From Sphingobacteriales bacterium 46-32 (GTDB lineage Bacteria > Bacteroidota > Bacteroidia > Chitinophagales > Chitinophagaceae): a stretch of DNA of 64,000 nt. The notes under the pieces are model-generated. The model did no database searches, had not been told where the DNA came from, and worked only from the letters and a program-made list of their open reading frames with translations. Positions 18,025 through 25,731 of this stretch are shown here, one piece after another. The stretch is taken from positions 806,001 to 870,000 of the forward strand of contig MKTY01000020.1 of assembly GCA_001898485.1 (NCBI GenBank), read 5' to 3'. Numbering within the stretch: position 1 is the first letter of the stretch; every line of letters begins with the position of its first letter. Made by a program: the position numbers and the translations under genes.

Positions 18025-18495
18025 TTAGGTTTTACTTCCTTTTTCCAGCTGTTCAATTTTCTGCAGAATCTGCAGAATCATCTCGTTTTGATTCTCGAGG
18101 TGTTTTAATATCGTTTCCACCTCCGTTTCTGCCTTTTTGTTGACATTGAAATCTTCTTCGGCTCTTGTCTCGGCATGTTTTGACTGTAGGTTTTGTCCTA
18201 CCATAATCAATGGCATCAGAAATATCTGGATCATATTCGAGATAAACAGCCAGAGCACAAAGGCCGGAAAAGGATCAAACCGCCAGGCAGCCGGTGCCAG
18301 GGTATTCCACCCCAGCCAGATAATAGTCCAGATAAAGATCAGGAAGAAAAATTTCATGCTTCCCACATGATTGGTAATCCATAATGCAAGTTTATCGAGC
18401 GAAGACAACCGGCTTCTGTGCCGGGCATTTGCATTATGAATCGGGGTAAGCCTTCGCTTCAGTTCATCCAGTGTTTCGACCTGTTTATACTTCAT
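18025..18495 (-). CDS. DUF1003 membrane protein
   Basis: A 156-residue protein with two membrane helices (GSMKFFFLIFIWTIIWLGWN and PFPAFVLWLFISNMIQIFLMPLIMVGQ) and a C-terminal coiled coil (about 105-150, heptads ending in ILQKIEQLEKG). This is the DUF1003 layout. I choose Met at 18495 (MKYKQ); an ATG five codons upstream (18510) is possible. Function unknown. It is upstream of the short MscS channel on the same strand, so a membrane-tension role is possible but inferred. Confidence 0.87.
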   Translation of the reverse strand: MKYKQVETLDELKRRLTPIHNANARHRSRLSSLDKLALWITNHVGSMKFFFLIFIWTIIWLGWNTLAPAAWRFDPFPAFVLWLFISNMIQIFLMPLIMVGQNLQSKHAETRAEEDFNVNKKAETEVETILKHLENQNEMILQILQKIEQLEKGSKT

Positions 18496-18647
18496 TCTAC
18501 AATTTAACAATTAACGTGAGAACCGCAATGAACCGGGAAAGTACATCCGCGTCAGTGTGCCTATCGGGAGTTTATAGAAAGTAAACCAGCGGGAAGCAGC
18601 TTATTTATGCTTACTCTTGCATACCTTGGGCTAAAACTATTTTTTGC

Positions 18648-19460
18648 ATGAGAGGGCTTTTACTGTTCTTTTTGCTCAATATTATCATTCAATCAAGCGC
18701 CCAGGACAAGAGGGATTACTGGGAAGCGTATTTAGCACAATATGATAAAGGCGTAGGCTCGATCCTGGTCAATATGTCACTAAAAGAAAATGCGCCTATT
18801 CTTGAGTTCCCTTTCTTATTGTCGGCCAGAGTGAAAATAAACCATTGCTCAGCAGAGGGCCTGCCCGAGCAGGACGGGTGGGACAATCTCTATAAAATAT
18901 CTGATAAGATCAAAGCCGAAATCGACAGTCATATACCTTCAATAGCTCCGGGCGTCTTTACTTATCAATGCTGGCGAACCGACTACTATTACATCAGAGA
19001 TACTACTGGTGTACGTCAGCAATTAACGACCGTTTTTAAAGATTTTTTCCCTGATCAGGAGTATAAAATAGAATTCAGATCGGATAGTAGCTGGGCGGCT
19101 TATCTCACTTTCCTTTATCCGAATGAGGAAACCCTAGAATACATTTCCAATGAAAAAGTATTATCACAACTGATGGAATCGGGCGATAAACTTATCAAGG
19201 CAAGGAAAATAGACCATTGGTTATATTTTAAAACAGAAACGGGTCGCAGTAAGTTTATCATATATGCAACTGAGCAGGGTTTTAAGGTTGAAAGCCAGGA
19301 AAACGGTCAAAACAAAGAACGGAATTTTAGTCTTCGCCTGTCCAGAACTGACAAAGTCGATATTAAATCCATTTCGGCTATTACGTTACAGTTAAAAAGA
19401 AAAGCCCGGCAATATGGTGGCGATTATGATGGGTGGGAGACGTTTGTAATAAAAGAATAA
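18648..19460 (+). CDS. Secreted hypothetical protein
   Basis: A 270-residue protein with a signal peptide (MRGLLLFFLLNIIIQSSAQ). The mature part is mixed alpha/beta with conserved-looking aromatic positions and no cysteine motif or known domain; part of it recalls DUF695-type proteins (WEAYLAQYDKGVGSILVNM near residues 25-43), which is a weak impression. It stands alone. Confidence 0.65.
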   Translation: MRGLLLFFLLNIIIQSSAQDKRDYWEAYLAQYDKGVGSILVNMSLKENAPILEFPFLLSARVKINHCSAEGLPEQDGWDNLYKISDKIKAEIDSHIPSIAPGVFTYQCWRTDYYYIRDTTGVRQQLTTVFKDFFPDQEYKIEFRSDSSWAAYLTFLYPNEETLEYISNEKVLSQLMESGDKLIKARKIDHWLYFKTETGRSKFIIYATEQGFKVESQENGQNKERNFSLRLSRTDKVDIKSISAITLQLKRKARQYGGDYDGWETFVIKE

Positions 19461-19589
19461 AGCGGCCGAAGGGTCTGGTATTTTTCAGGCAGTACTTTGA
19501 TACCGAAAAACCAGCGCCTACAGCCGCTCTTCATTTCTACGGCCAATTCTACTAAACTGGCCTTTATAACTTTTAATAAACCGGCAATC

Positions 19590-20255
19590 TCAATTGATTG
19601 GGCGGTTGGTAATAAATGGGGTAAGCGGGTTAAAGTACTGGTCTGTTTTACAATACAGCTGCCATTTTTTAAAATCGAGATACATTTCTGAACCGGTAAA
19701 ATAGATGGTCTTTGAGCCCATTTCCGGATGTGCATTTCCGTTCTTATCCTTAAACTCAAGCGTCACTCCCACTTCTTCAATCTTCCAGGCATCGAGGGCA
19801 AAAAAAGGACCGTTGCCAACCGTGTTGTAGTTAATATCGACCATTACACCGGTTTGCTTATAGTTTGCCAGGCTGTTGAAGCTCTGATCAAAGGCGGCAG
19901 CGCGTGGCAATGTAAAGCTGTTAGTGCTCCATATCTTCAGTTCATCCGCATAGTTTTCCTGATTGTACCCCTTGCGCCAGTTGTCTGTGCCCGATGCAGG
20001 ATACACCCGGAAAATCAGTTTCGATCCCTTTTCCTTATTGTCTTTGCCTGTTTTAACAGAAACCTTTGCTACTGCCAGAAAATAATCGGCATCTTTAATG
20101 ACTGGAGCAACCGGAGTGGTTGACGGCGTTTGCTGGGTGCCGGAATTATTTGTTTTGGGCTTTTGAATGATGGGTTGGCTTGTTGTCCTTTTTATCTGTG
20201 CATGAGTCATTGCTATCATGCATATACCGAATACTGCGAGAAGAATTTTTTTCAT
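19590..20255 (-). CDS. Secreted hypothetical protein
   Basis: A 221-residue protein from ATG 20255, chosen because it opens a signal peptide (MKKILLAVFGICMIAMTHAQ); the ORF continues 29 codons upstream without a protein-like pattern. A Thr/Pro/Gln/Asn-rich linker follows (about 21-45), then a globular region ending GSEMYLDFKKWQLYCKTDQYFNPLTPFITNRPIN. No domain recognised. Confidence 0.65.
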   Translation of the reverse strand: MKKILLAVFGICMIAMTHAQIKRTTSQPIIQKPKTNNSGTQQTPSTTPVAPVIKDADYFLAVAKVSVKTGKDNKEKGSKLIFRVYPASGTDNWRKGYNQENYADELKIWSTNSFTLPRAAAFDQSFNSLANYKQTGVMVDINYNTVGNGPFFALDAWKIEEVGVTLEFKDKNGNAHPEMGSKTIYFTGSEMYLDFKKWQLYCKTDQYFNPLTPFITNRPIN

Positions 20256-20523
20256 TGTAGGCTGTTTTAGGAGGTAAAAGTATCCGGACAGCATAAGCCC
20301 ATCAATCATCAAAAAAGATGATTTTGGAGAGGAGTGTATCATTAAAAAACAGGAGAAAGCGGTTATAGAGTACTACGTCTGTCTGGCAGCCATCGCGCCC
20401 CTGCAGACCCACCAGGCATCGCAGGTTATTGGAGAATAAATTTCTGATCCGAATCAGGCGTGATGAATACAATACCTGGGAAATAAATACTGCTAAGATG
20501 GAAATAGCTGTACACTGCTTACC

Positions 20524-20775
20524 TTATCGCAGCTGATGCATTACGTAACGCACAAATTTATCACGGGGTCTTGGGCGCTCCATTTTTTTGCAACAGGAGT
20601 CAATCGCCTGGCGTATGGCCTGCTCCGGTATTGACGGATACATTTTCAGAATCTTATCTGTCAGATAATCCAGCTCCCAGGGTTCGCCACAGGAGAAGAA
20701 GAACCGGTCGGTCCGGCGTCGCTTTCTGCAAAGATAAAAACACGGAAAAAGGATCTTTAAAAGAAGACACGCCAA
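20524..20775 (-). CDS. Small hypothetical protein
   Basis: Up to 83 residues. The first about 28 residues look non-coding, but the rest (GEPWELDYLTDKILKMYPSI...AIRQAIDSCCKKM...RPRDKFVRYVMHQLR) has a regular helical pattern typical of real small proteins. A non-ATG or internal start is likely. Function unknown. Confidence 0.4.
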   Translation of the reverse strand: MACLLLKILFPCFYLCRKRRRTDRFFFSCGEPWELDYLTDKILKMYPSIPEQAIRQAIDSCCKKMERPRPRDKFVRYVMHQLR

Positions 20776-20805
20776 AACTTATTAATAACCCTTAACGATG
20801 CTGTT

Positions 20806-21096
20806 ATGAAAATGATTGTTGCCTGCTGTCTGACGTTTTTATTCGTCTCCTGTTTAAACACCAGCCCAACTGATGCACAAACCGCAGCACTAAAACGGCG
20901 TATCACGATTCTTGAACAAAGAATAGATTCGTTTATAAGTACAAACTCTTCATCTAACCGCATAACAAAGACAGGCAGCAATGGCATCTCCTATAGTGCC
21001 GTCCGTATGACCAATCGTTGCCTGGCAATTACTAAAAAAGGAACTCAGTGCAAAAGAACCGCTAAGAATAATTACTGCTGGCAGCATGGAGGATAA
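20806..21096 (+). CDS. Small lipoprotein with Cys/His C-terminal motif
   Basis: A 96-residue protein. The N-terminus has a lipobox-like LTFLFVSC, so it is probably a lipoprotein. Residues about 28-48 form a short coiled coil (ALKRRITILEQRIDSFI). The end reads RCLAITKKGTQCKRTAKNNYCWQHGG, a compact C-x8-C-x8-C-xx-H pattern seen in DUF5763-like short zinc-binding tails. The role is unknown; the motif suggests a metal-stabilised mini-domain. Confidence 0.7.
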   Translation: MKMIVACCLTFLFVSCLNTSPTDAQTAALKRRITILEQRIDSFISTNSSSNRITKTGSNGISYSAVRMTNRCLAITKKGTQCKRTAKNNYCWQHGG

Positions 21097-21240
21097 TTTG
21101 AAATTATTTTTGCGCCGCTTCGCCTCCTTTACATTCATTCGATAGATTAAATACAAATCTGACGCATTCTCCCCACAGTATTGTCTCTTTCGCCCGGCTT
21201 TTGGCAACAACCCTTCTCCTATCTTTAACAAAAGAAGTTT

Positions 21241-21807
21241 ATGCGAAAGATTATCGTAACTCAATTCATCACCCTCGATGGTGTGGTAGAAGCGCCCGGA
21301 GGCAATGAAACCCCTCACCCGCATGGCGGCTGGCAGTCTCAATACAGAAATCCGGAAAGCGGCCAGTATAAAGTGGATGAGCTGGCTGCTGCAGACGCAT
21401 TGCTGCTGGGCAAAAATACCTATCAGCAATTTACCGGCTACTGGCCTGGTCAGGCGGGCAACTGGTTTGGCGATCGTATGAATGAATTACCGAAATATGT
21501 AGTATCACGCAGCCTGCTGCAGGCCGACTGGCACAATAGCCATATTATTCGAGATGTAGCAAAAGAGCTGGCTGCACTGAAACAGACCGATGGCGGAAAT
21601 ATTCTCGTCTATGGCAGTGCCACGCTTGTCAAATCGCTGCTACATCACGATCTGGTAGATGAGCTGCGATTGATGGTATATCCTGTCTCCGTTGGTGGAG
21701 GACTACGGCTTTTTGATGACAACCGGGAGTTAAAGAAATTTGAGTTGAAACAGGCGCGGACGATGGAGAACGGAGTAATTATTCTCGAATATCTGCCGGT
21801 ACGCTAA
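21241..21807 (+). CDS. DHFR-like reductase (RibD C-terminal family)
   Basis: A 188-residue protein of the same superfamily as the one at 15311. It starts RKIIVTQFITLDGVVEAPGG, with the NADPH-site pattern GGNILVYGSATLVKSLLHHDLVDELRLMVYPVSVGGGLRLF. Substrate unknown. A weak promoter (TTTG at 21200, TATCTTTA at 21220) lies upstream. Monocistronic. Confidence 0.88.
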   Translation: MRKIIVTQFITLDGVVEAPGGNETPHPHGGWQSQYRNPESGQYKVDELAAADALLLGKNTYQQFTGYWPGQAGNWFGDRMNELPKYVVSRSLLQADWHNSHIIRDVAKELAALKQTDGGNILVYGSATLVKSLLHHDLVDELRLMVYPVSVGGGLRLFDDNRELKKFELKQARTMENGVIILEYLPVR

Positions 21808-21852
21808 CAGTGGTGAGTACGGTAATTTATTAATACAGATTGCTCACTTTAT

Positions 21853-22230
21853 CTATGTACGGGGCTTCTTCTTATACAATACCTCCCGGTATTCGATGCC
21901 CCACTTCGCAATCTCATCAATGATTGGGGCAAGCGTACGCCCATGTTCTGTTATCTCATATTCAACCGTCACTGGTTTTGTATCCAATACTCTGCGCGTC
22001 ACCAGGCGGTTTATTTCCATATCCTGCAACTCCTTCGACAACATCTTGGCCCCGATGCCGTCTACCTCGCGCAACAGGTCCATAAAGCGCAGACTATGGC
22101 TTTGCATCAGCGTACCCAGGATATGAAACTTCCATTTGCCCGACAATATCTCCATCGTATCCCTGATAGCCTGCATTCTTTTTTGACAAACAATATTGTT
22201 GTTGAGTATGGCTTTCTTTTTCATATACAT
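21853..22230 (-). CDS. HxlR-family transcriptional regulator
   Basis: A 125-residue winged-helix regulator from ATG 22230 (or 22224); the ORF runs 43 codons further but through operator-like DNA. Core motifs are typical: a Cys near the N-terminus (NNNIVCQKRMQ), DTMEILSGKWKFHILGTL, the HTH LREVDGIGAKMLSKELQDMEINRLVTR and the wing PVTVEYEITEHGRTL. In HxlR proteins the N-terminal Cys often senses aldehydes or oxidants. It faces the thioredoxin-like gene at 22379 across a repeat-rich spacer, so it probably controls that gene. Confidence 0.9.
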   Translation of the reverse strand: MYMKKKAILNNNIVCQKRMQAIRDTMEILSGKWKFHILGTLMQSHSLRFMDLLREVDGIGAKMLSKELQDMEINRLVTRRVLDTKPVTVEYEITEHGRTLAPIIDEIAKWGIEYREVLYKKKPRT

Positions 22231-22268
22231 ATCGCTGAACCGCAAAATTACGCTTAAAATGACCGGCA

Positions 22269-22322
22269 GGAAAGCTGGTTTCCTTGAGGAAACTGGTTTC
22301 TGAATGGAAACAACTGGCTTTC
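22269..22322. promoter_or_regulatory. Three-copy operator array between hxlR and thioredoxin gene
   Basis: Three related sites: GGAAAGCTGGTTTCC (22269-22283), GGAAACTGGTTTC (22288-22300) and GGAAACAACTGGCTTTC (22306-22322). Each is an inverted repeat of GGAAA/TTTC around CTGG, spaced 18-19 bp apart, nearly two helical turns. The position between divergent genes makes this the likely HxlR binding region. Confidence 0.65.
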
Positions 22323-22378
22323 GTAAACCAATCGGGGCATAGTTTTGTTGTACCAACACAATAACTAATCAATACGCT

Positions 22379-22948
22379 ATGACTTTCCCGGAATACAGTA
22401 CCCTCTTTGAAGATATCATACATACAGACACCCCCCGGCCACCTTACGACAACCCGCAGTACCTGGATTATGTAAAACTCAACTGGTCGCGCATGAACCG
22501 TTGGTTTAAAACAGGCCGGCTGCTCGATGAAATGGTCACTCTCATTCGCCAGATCGATCAGCCTCAACACTGGATCGTGATTACCGAACCCTGGTGTGGC
22601 GACGCTTCACACAGCATACCTTTTTTTGAAATGATGGCCCGCGAAAATCCACTCATCACCCTTTCTTACGAACTTCGGGATGCCCCCCCCTTCCGGATCG
22701 AACAGTACCTGACCAATGGCACAAGGTCTATTCCCAAACTCATCATCCGCGATGCGCATGGCAGCGACCTGGCCACCTGGGGACCAAGACCCCAGGATTG
22801 TCAGACCTTGTATCAGGCATTGAAAGCAGAAAAAGCTTCTTTTGATATGGTAAAAGTGCAACTGCAAAACTGGTACAACGCCAACAAAGGACTGGATATT
22901 CAAAAAGAACTGATCGGATTGCTTTCACCCGTTATCATTCCGCGTTAA
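22379..22948 (+). CDS. Thioredoxin-fold protein, single active-site Cys
   Basis: A 189-residue protein of the Thioredoxin_9-like family. The active-site region reads TEPWCGDASHSIPFF, so only the first Cys of CxxC is present (CGDA). The cis-Pro region GTRSIPKLIIRD is intact. It lacks a signal peptide, so it is cytosolic. Possibly a peroxidase- or glutathione-linked reductase; function unproven. Divergent from the HxlR regulator and followed by the DsbA-like gene. Confidence 0.85.
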   Translation: MTFPEYSTLFEDIIHTDTPRPPYDNPQYLDYVKLNWSRMNRWFKTGRLLDEMVTLIRQIDQPQHWIVITEPWCGDASHSIPFFEMMARENPLITLSYELRDAPPFRIEQYLTNGTRSIPKLIIRDAHGSDLATWGPRPQDCQTLYQALKAEKASFDMVKVQLQNWYNANKGLDIQKELIGLLSPVIIPR

Positions 22949-23013
22949 CAAACTGCCTATATAAAGCAATACGGGTTGCTATTTTTTTCACACGCATTTC
23001 CATCAACTATTGC

Positions 23014-23970
23014 ATGGCTCAAACAAAATCAACTATTATTATGACCACGAATACAACCAGTAATAACCCGCTTATCTGTGATCCGGCAGAAGGTATCTGC
23101 GGCATACCCGATAGTGTAACTGGTAAACCGGTTACTATACCAAATACAGAAAAGCCGGTCAAGATCATCTACTTCACAGACCCTATTTGTTCCTCCTGTT
23201 GGGGTATAGAACCCCAGTTAAGAAAACTGAAACTGGAATATGGTCAGTTTATAGAGATTGACTACCGCATGGGTGGCTTACTTCCCGACTGGAGCTACAA
23301 CAGTGGCGGTATCAGCAAACCATCGGATGTAGCACATCACTGGGATGAAGTGAGTCTTTATTATGATATGCCCATTGATGGCGATGTGTGGCTCGAAGAT
23401 CCGCTCCACTCCTCTTATCCCCCTTCTATAGCCTTCAAAGCAGCTCAAATGCAGGATAAGGATAAAGCTATCTTATTGCTGCGCGAAATGAGGGAAATGC
23501 TGTTTCTGCAAAAGAAGAACCTGGCCAAATGGGAATATATGGCAATTGCTGCCAGCACGGTTGGGCTGGATACCACTCAACTGAAAACAGATTTTGAGGG
23601 AAAAGCAAAGGACTTATTTGAAGAGGATCTTAAACTGGCAAAAGAATCCGGCGTTCGCGGATTCCCAACGATGTTTTTCATCAATGACGCAGGCGCCAAA
23701 GAAATCGTGTATGGCTCAAAAGCCTACTCCTTTTATGAAACAGCCCTGCTGAAACTCTACCCGCTGGCAGTAAAAGCTGAATATGCTAAAACACCGGAGT
23801 TTTTATTTACCAGATACCCCTCATTAACCGCCAAAGAATTTGCAGAGCTGTCTGCCACTCCCCGCTCAGAAAGTGAAAAGATACTTGACACTCTTGCAGC
23901 AGAGGGCAGACTTGAAAAAATTATAACAAAAAATGGGGCGATGTGGAAGGTAAAGCGCTCAATTTCCTGA
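23014..23970 (+). CDS. DsbA-family oxidoreductase (SpxH-like)
   Basis: A 318-residue thioredoxin-fold protein without a signal peptide. The active site is DPICSSCWGIEPQL (CxxC), then a long helical insert, then the cis-Pro motif GVRGFPTMFF. It resembles DsbA-like SpxH/YjbH and FrnE relatives. The N-terminus (CDPAEGICGIPD) adds two cysteines. Translation may start at 23014 or at Met 23041. It follows the thioredoxin-like gene by 65 nt and shares a redox theme with it and the HxlR regulator. Confidence 0.85.
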   Translation: MAQTKSTIIMTTNTTSNNPLICDPAEGICGIPDSVTGKPVTIPNTEKPVKIIYFTDPICSSCWGIEPQLRKLKLEYGQFIEIDYRMGGLLPDWSYNSGGISKPSDVAHHWDEVSLYYDMPIDGDVWLEDPLHSSYPPSIAFKAAQMQDKDKAILLLREMREMLFLQKKNLAKWEYMAIAASTVGLDTTQLKTDFEGKAKDLFEEDLKLAKESGVRGFPTMFFINDAGAKEIVYGSKAYSFYETALLKLYPLAVKAEYAKTPEFLFTRYPSLTAKEFAELSATPRSESEKILDTLAAEGRLEKIITKNGAMWKVKRSIS

Positions 23971-24050
23971 TTCGGAAACACAGCAAAATTGAAAATATTC
24001 AACGCGAAGGTCATTAGATCTTCCTTAGGGAATCTAACCCGATCACCGTA

Positions 24051-24080
24051 CGTAGGCCCGCGAAGCATCGCGGGCCTACG
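24051..24080 (+). terminator. Strong GC-rich stem-loop
   Basis: A perfect 13-bp stem, CGTAGGCCCGCGA (24051-24063) with its complement (24068-24080), and a 4-nt loop AGCA. It lies 80 nt after the DsbA-like gene. There is no T run, so it may be a factor-dependent terminator, an mRNA 3' stabiliser or a palindromic repeat element. Confidence 0.55.
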
Positions 24081-24314
24081 CTATAATGCATGAGTCAGTA
24101 AGATCATATGACCACTTTACCTTACCTCGTTTTTTATTCGCATATTTTCTTGCTAACCACATTGGCCCCGGAGTCCACGGGGCAAAGGATCGATTAACCC
24201 GACGATGCAAACATTTATCCAACTGTAACAAAGAAATTAACTTTCATGATTTACCCGCATACCGGCGATGCTTTATATTCCTGATATACATGAACAAAAC
24301 TGATATCCGGCAGG

Positions 24315-24354
24315 AAATCTCCCCCACTTGCAAATACAGGGGATTTTTATTTTA
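24315..24354 (+). promoter_or_regulatory. Stem-loop with T-rich tail before the outer-membrane protein gene
   Basis: AAATCTCCCC (24315-24324) can pair with GGGGATTT (24339-24346) with one bulge, followed by TTATTTTATTAG. It lies about 70 nt upstream of the ATG at 24423. It could be a terminator of upstream transcription or an attenuator. The stretch 24081-24310 shows no convincing gene. Confidence 0.4.
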
Positions 24355-24422
24355 TTAGTGTTCAGTTTAATAAGTTCTGGCCTGGTTATTTAGCAAATCA
24401 TCCGTCAAAAACGATCCGAACC

Positions 24423-25721
24423 ATGAAAAGAAATGTCCTTACTACTGCTTTACTCCTGGCCTCCGTTACCGCTACTCTGGCCCAACAGACAAGCCAGGTA
24501 TCGATAGGTGCCGGCCTTAGTCGTTCTTCTTCCGATATAAAAAAAGAAGCTTATGCCGGCAACGGATTTAACCTGCAGGGCGATGTATTTATTCCTTTTT
24601 TAAGTAAAAACCGGTTTGCGCTTGGGGTTGTCGCCGGTGGTAGTTTTTATACTTCTAAAAGTCTTAGCCCGGATGCAGGCAGTACGCAAGCTGCTTATAA
24701 ATTATACAATGGTAGCCTCACGGTTACCAATCAGCAGAAAGGATCTTCCACCAACAATGGCTTTACCGCCTCTGCCGGCCTGCAAGTCTCTTTCTCAATT
24801 GGTCAGCTCGCTTTGTCGCCTTCAATCAGCGGTGGCTATTTTAATCTGCAACAGGATGGCTTTACGCAACAGGCGACAGTAGAGGGTAAACCCGTCGCCC
24901 TTCGTGAATCAGTTGCAGCAAAGCATTCGGGTTTCATCACCATTCCGCAGATCCGGGTCAGTTATCCGCTCACTGGCCGGTTGAGTATATATGCATCATC
25001 TGCATTTATCATGGGACCCAAAGTCACTACAGAAGAGCGTCGGCTGGTGCCAGCTGGCGGGTTCAATGACCAGCATACCTACGAATCGCAGCAGCTTTCT
25101 ACCGGCTCTATGCAATCTCAAAAAAATGAAACCAGCTATCGGGCATTGAATGTAAATGCCGGTCTTAGCTGGGCATTGAGTAAAAATCCCCGTCGCACAA
25201 CAAAAAAAGAAACCAACCCGGTTTATAGCGGAGGTGGCAATTCGGGAAATAATCCACTTTATAATGGTATGGCCAAACCCGGCAATCCTATCGGTGGTAT
25301 CATTGTCAAAGGTGGCAAAAACCCGGGTGGAAATATGCTGGTAGTTTCCAGCAATGAGAACGGTGAATTTGAGTTAAATGGATTGGAAACCGGCGAGTAC
25401 CAGTTTGTACTATCTGCACCGGAATCATCGCAGGGCAAAAGCATCAATGAGAAAGGAGTTAAACGGGTCAACGCATCTGAAATGGCTAAACCGGGAAATC
25501 CTATCGGTGGTATCATTGTCAAAGGTGGCAAAAACCCGGGTGGAAATATGACTAACCTGACTGTTGACAGCAACGGCAACATACGATTTGAAGTGCTGGA
25601 AGCAGGCAATTATAAATTCATGGTAGAAACGCCTGGCAATACCAATCAACAGAAAACAAAAAAGAAAACTGTCGAAAAAGCTACCAGTGGCCTGAAAGAT
25701 ACGCTGAAGACGAATGTTTGA
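24423..25721 (+). CDS. Outer-membrane beta-barrel-like protein with two C-terminal repeats
   Basis: A 432-residue exported protein (signal peptide MKRNVLTTALLLASVTATLAQ). Residues about 22-255 alternate like an outer-membrane barrel of the porin/OmpW type. The C-terminal part holds two copies of a module starting MAKPGNPIGGIIVKGGKNPGG, each followed by a short strand-rich unit ending in ETGEYQFVLSAP or EAGNYKFMVETP, which recalls carboxypeptidase-regulatory or SpaA-like beta sandwiches. The two repeats share 54 identical bases, so the duplication is recent or kept by conversion. Function unknown. Confidence 0.75.
   Translation: MKRNVLTTALLLASVTATLAQQTSQVSIGAGLSRSSSDIKKEAYAGNGFNLQGDVFIPFLSKNRFALGVVAGGSFYTSKSLSPDAGSTQAAYKLYNGSLTVTNQQKGSSTNNGFTASAGLQVSFSIGQLALSPSISGGYFNLQQDGFTQQATVEGKPVALRESVAAKHSGFITIPQIRVSYPLTGRLSIYASSAFIMGPKVTTEERRLVPAGGFNDQHTYESQQLSTGSMQSQKNETSYRALNVNAGLSWALSKNPRRTTKKETNPVYSGGGNSGNNPLYNGMAKPGNPIGGIIVKGGKNPGGNMLVVSSNENGEFELNGLETGEYQFVLSAPESSQGKSINEKGVKRVNASEMAKPGNPIGGIIVKGGKNPGGNMTNLTVDSNGNIRFEVLEAGNYKFMVETPGNTNQQKTKKKTVEKATSGLKDTLKTNV
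25284..25550 (+). repeat. 54-bp identical direct repeat within the CDS
   Basis: Bases 25284-25337 and 25497-25550 are identical and lie 213 bp apart. Both encode NPIGGIIVKGGKNPGGNM. Flanking DNA has diverged, including at synonymous sites just outside the block. Confidence 0.85.
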
Positions 25722-25731
25722 CGGGATTCGC

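Noticed and set aside
24086-24358. 90-codon plus-strand ORF in the gap before the outer-membrane gene
   Set aside because: Low-complexity, Cys/Arg/Phe-rich translation with no motif, and it overlaps the stem-loops. Not protein-like.
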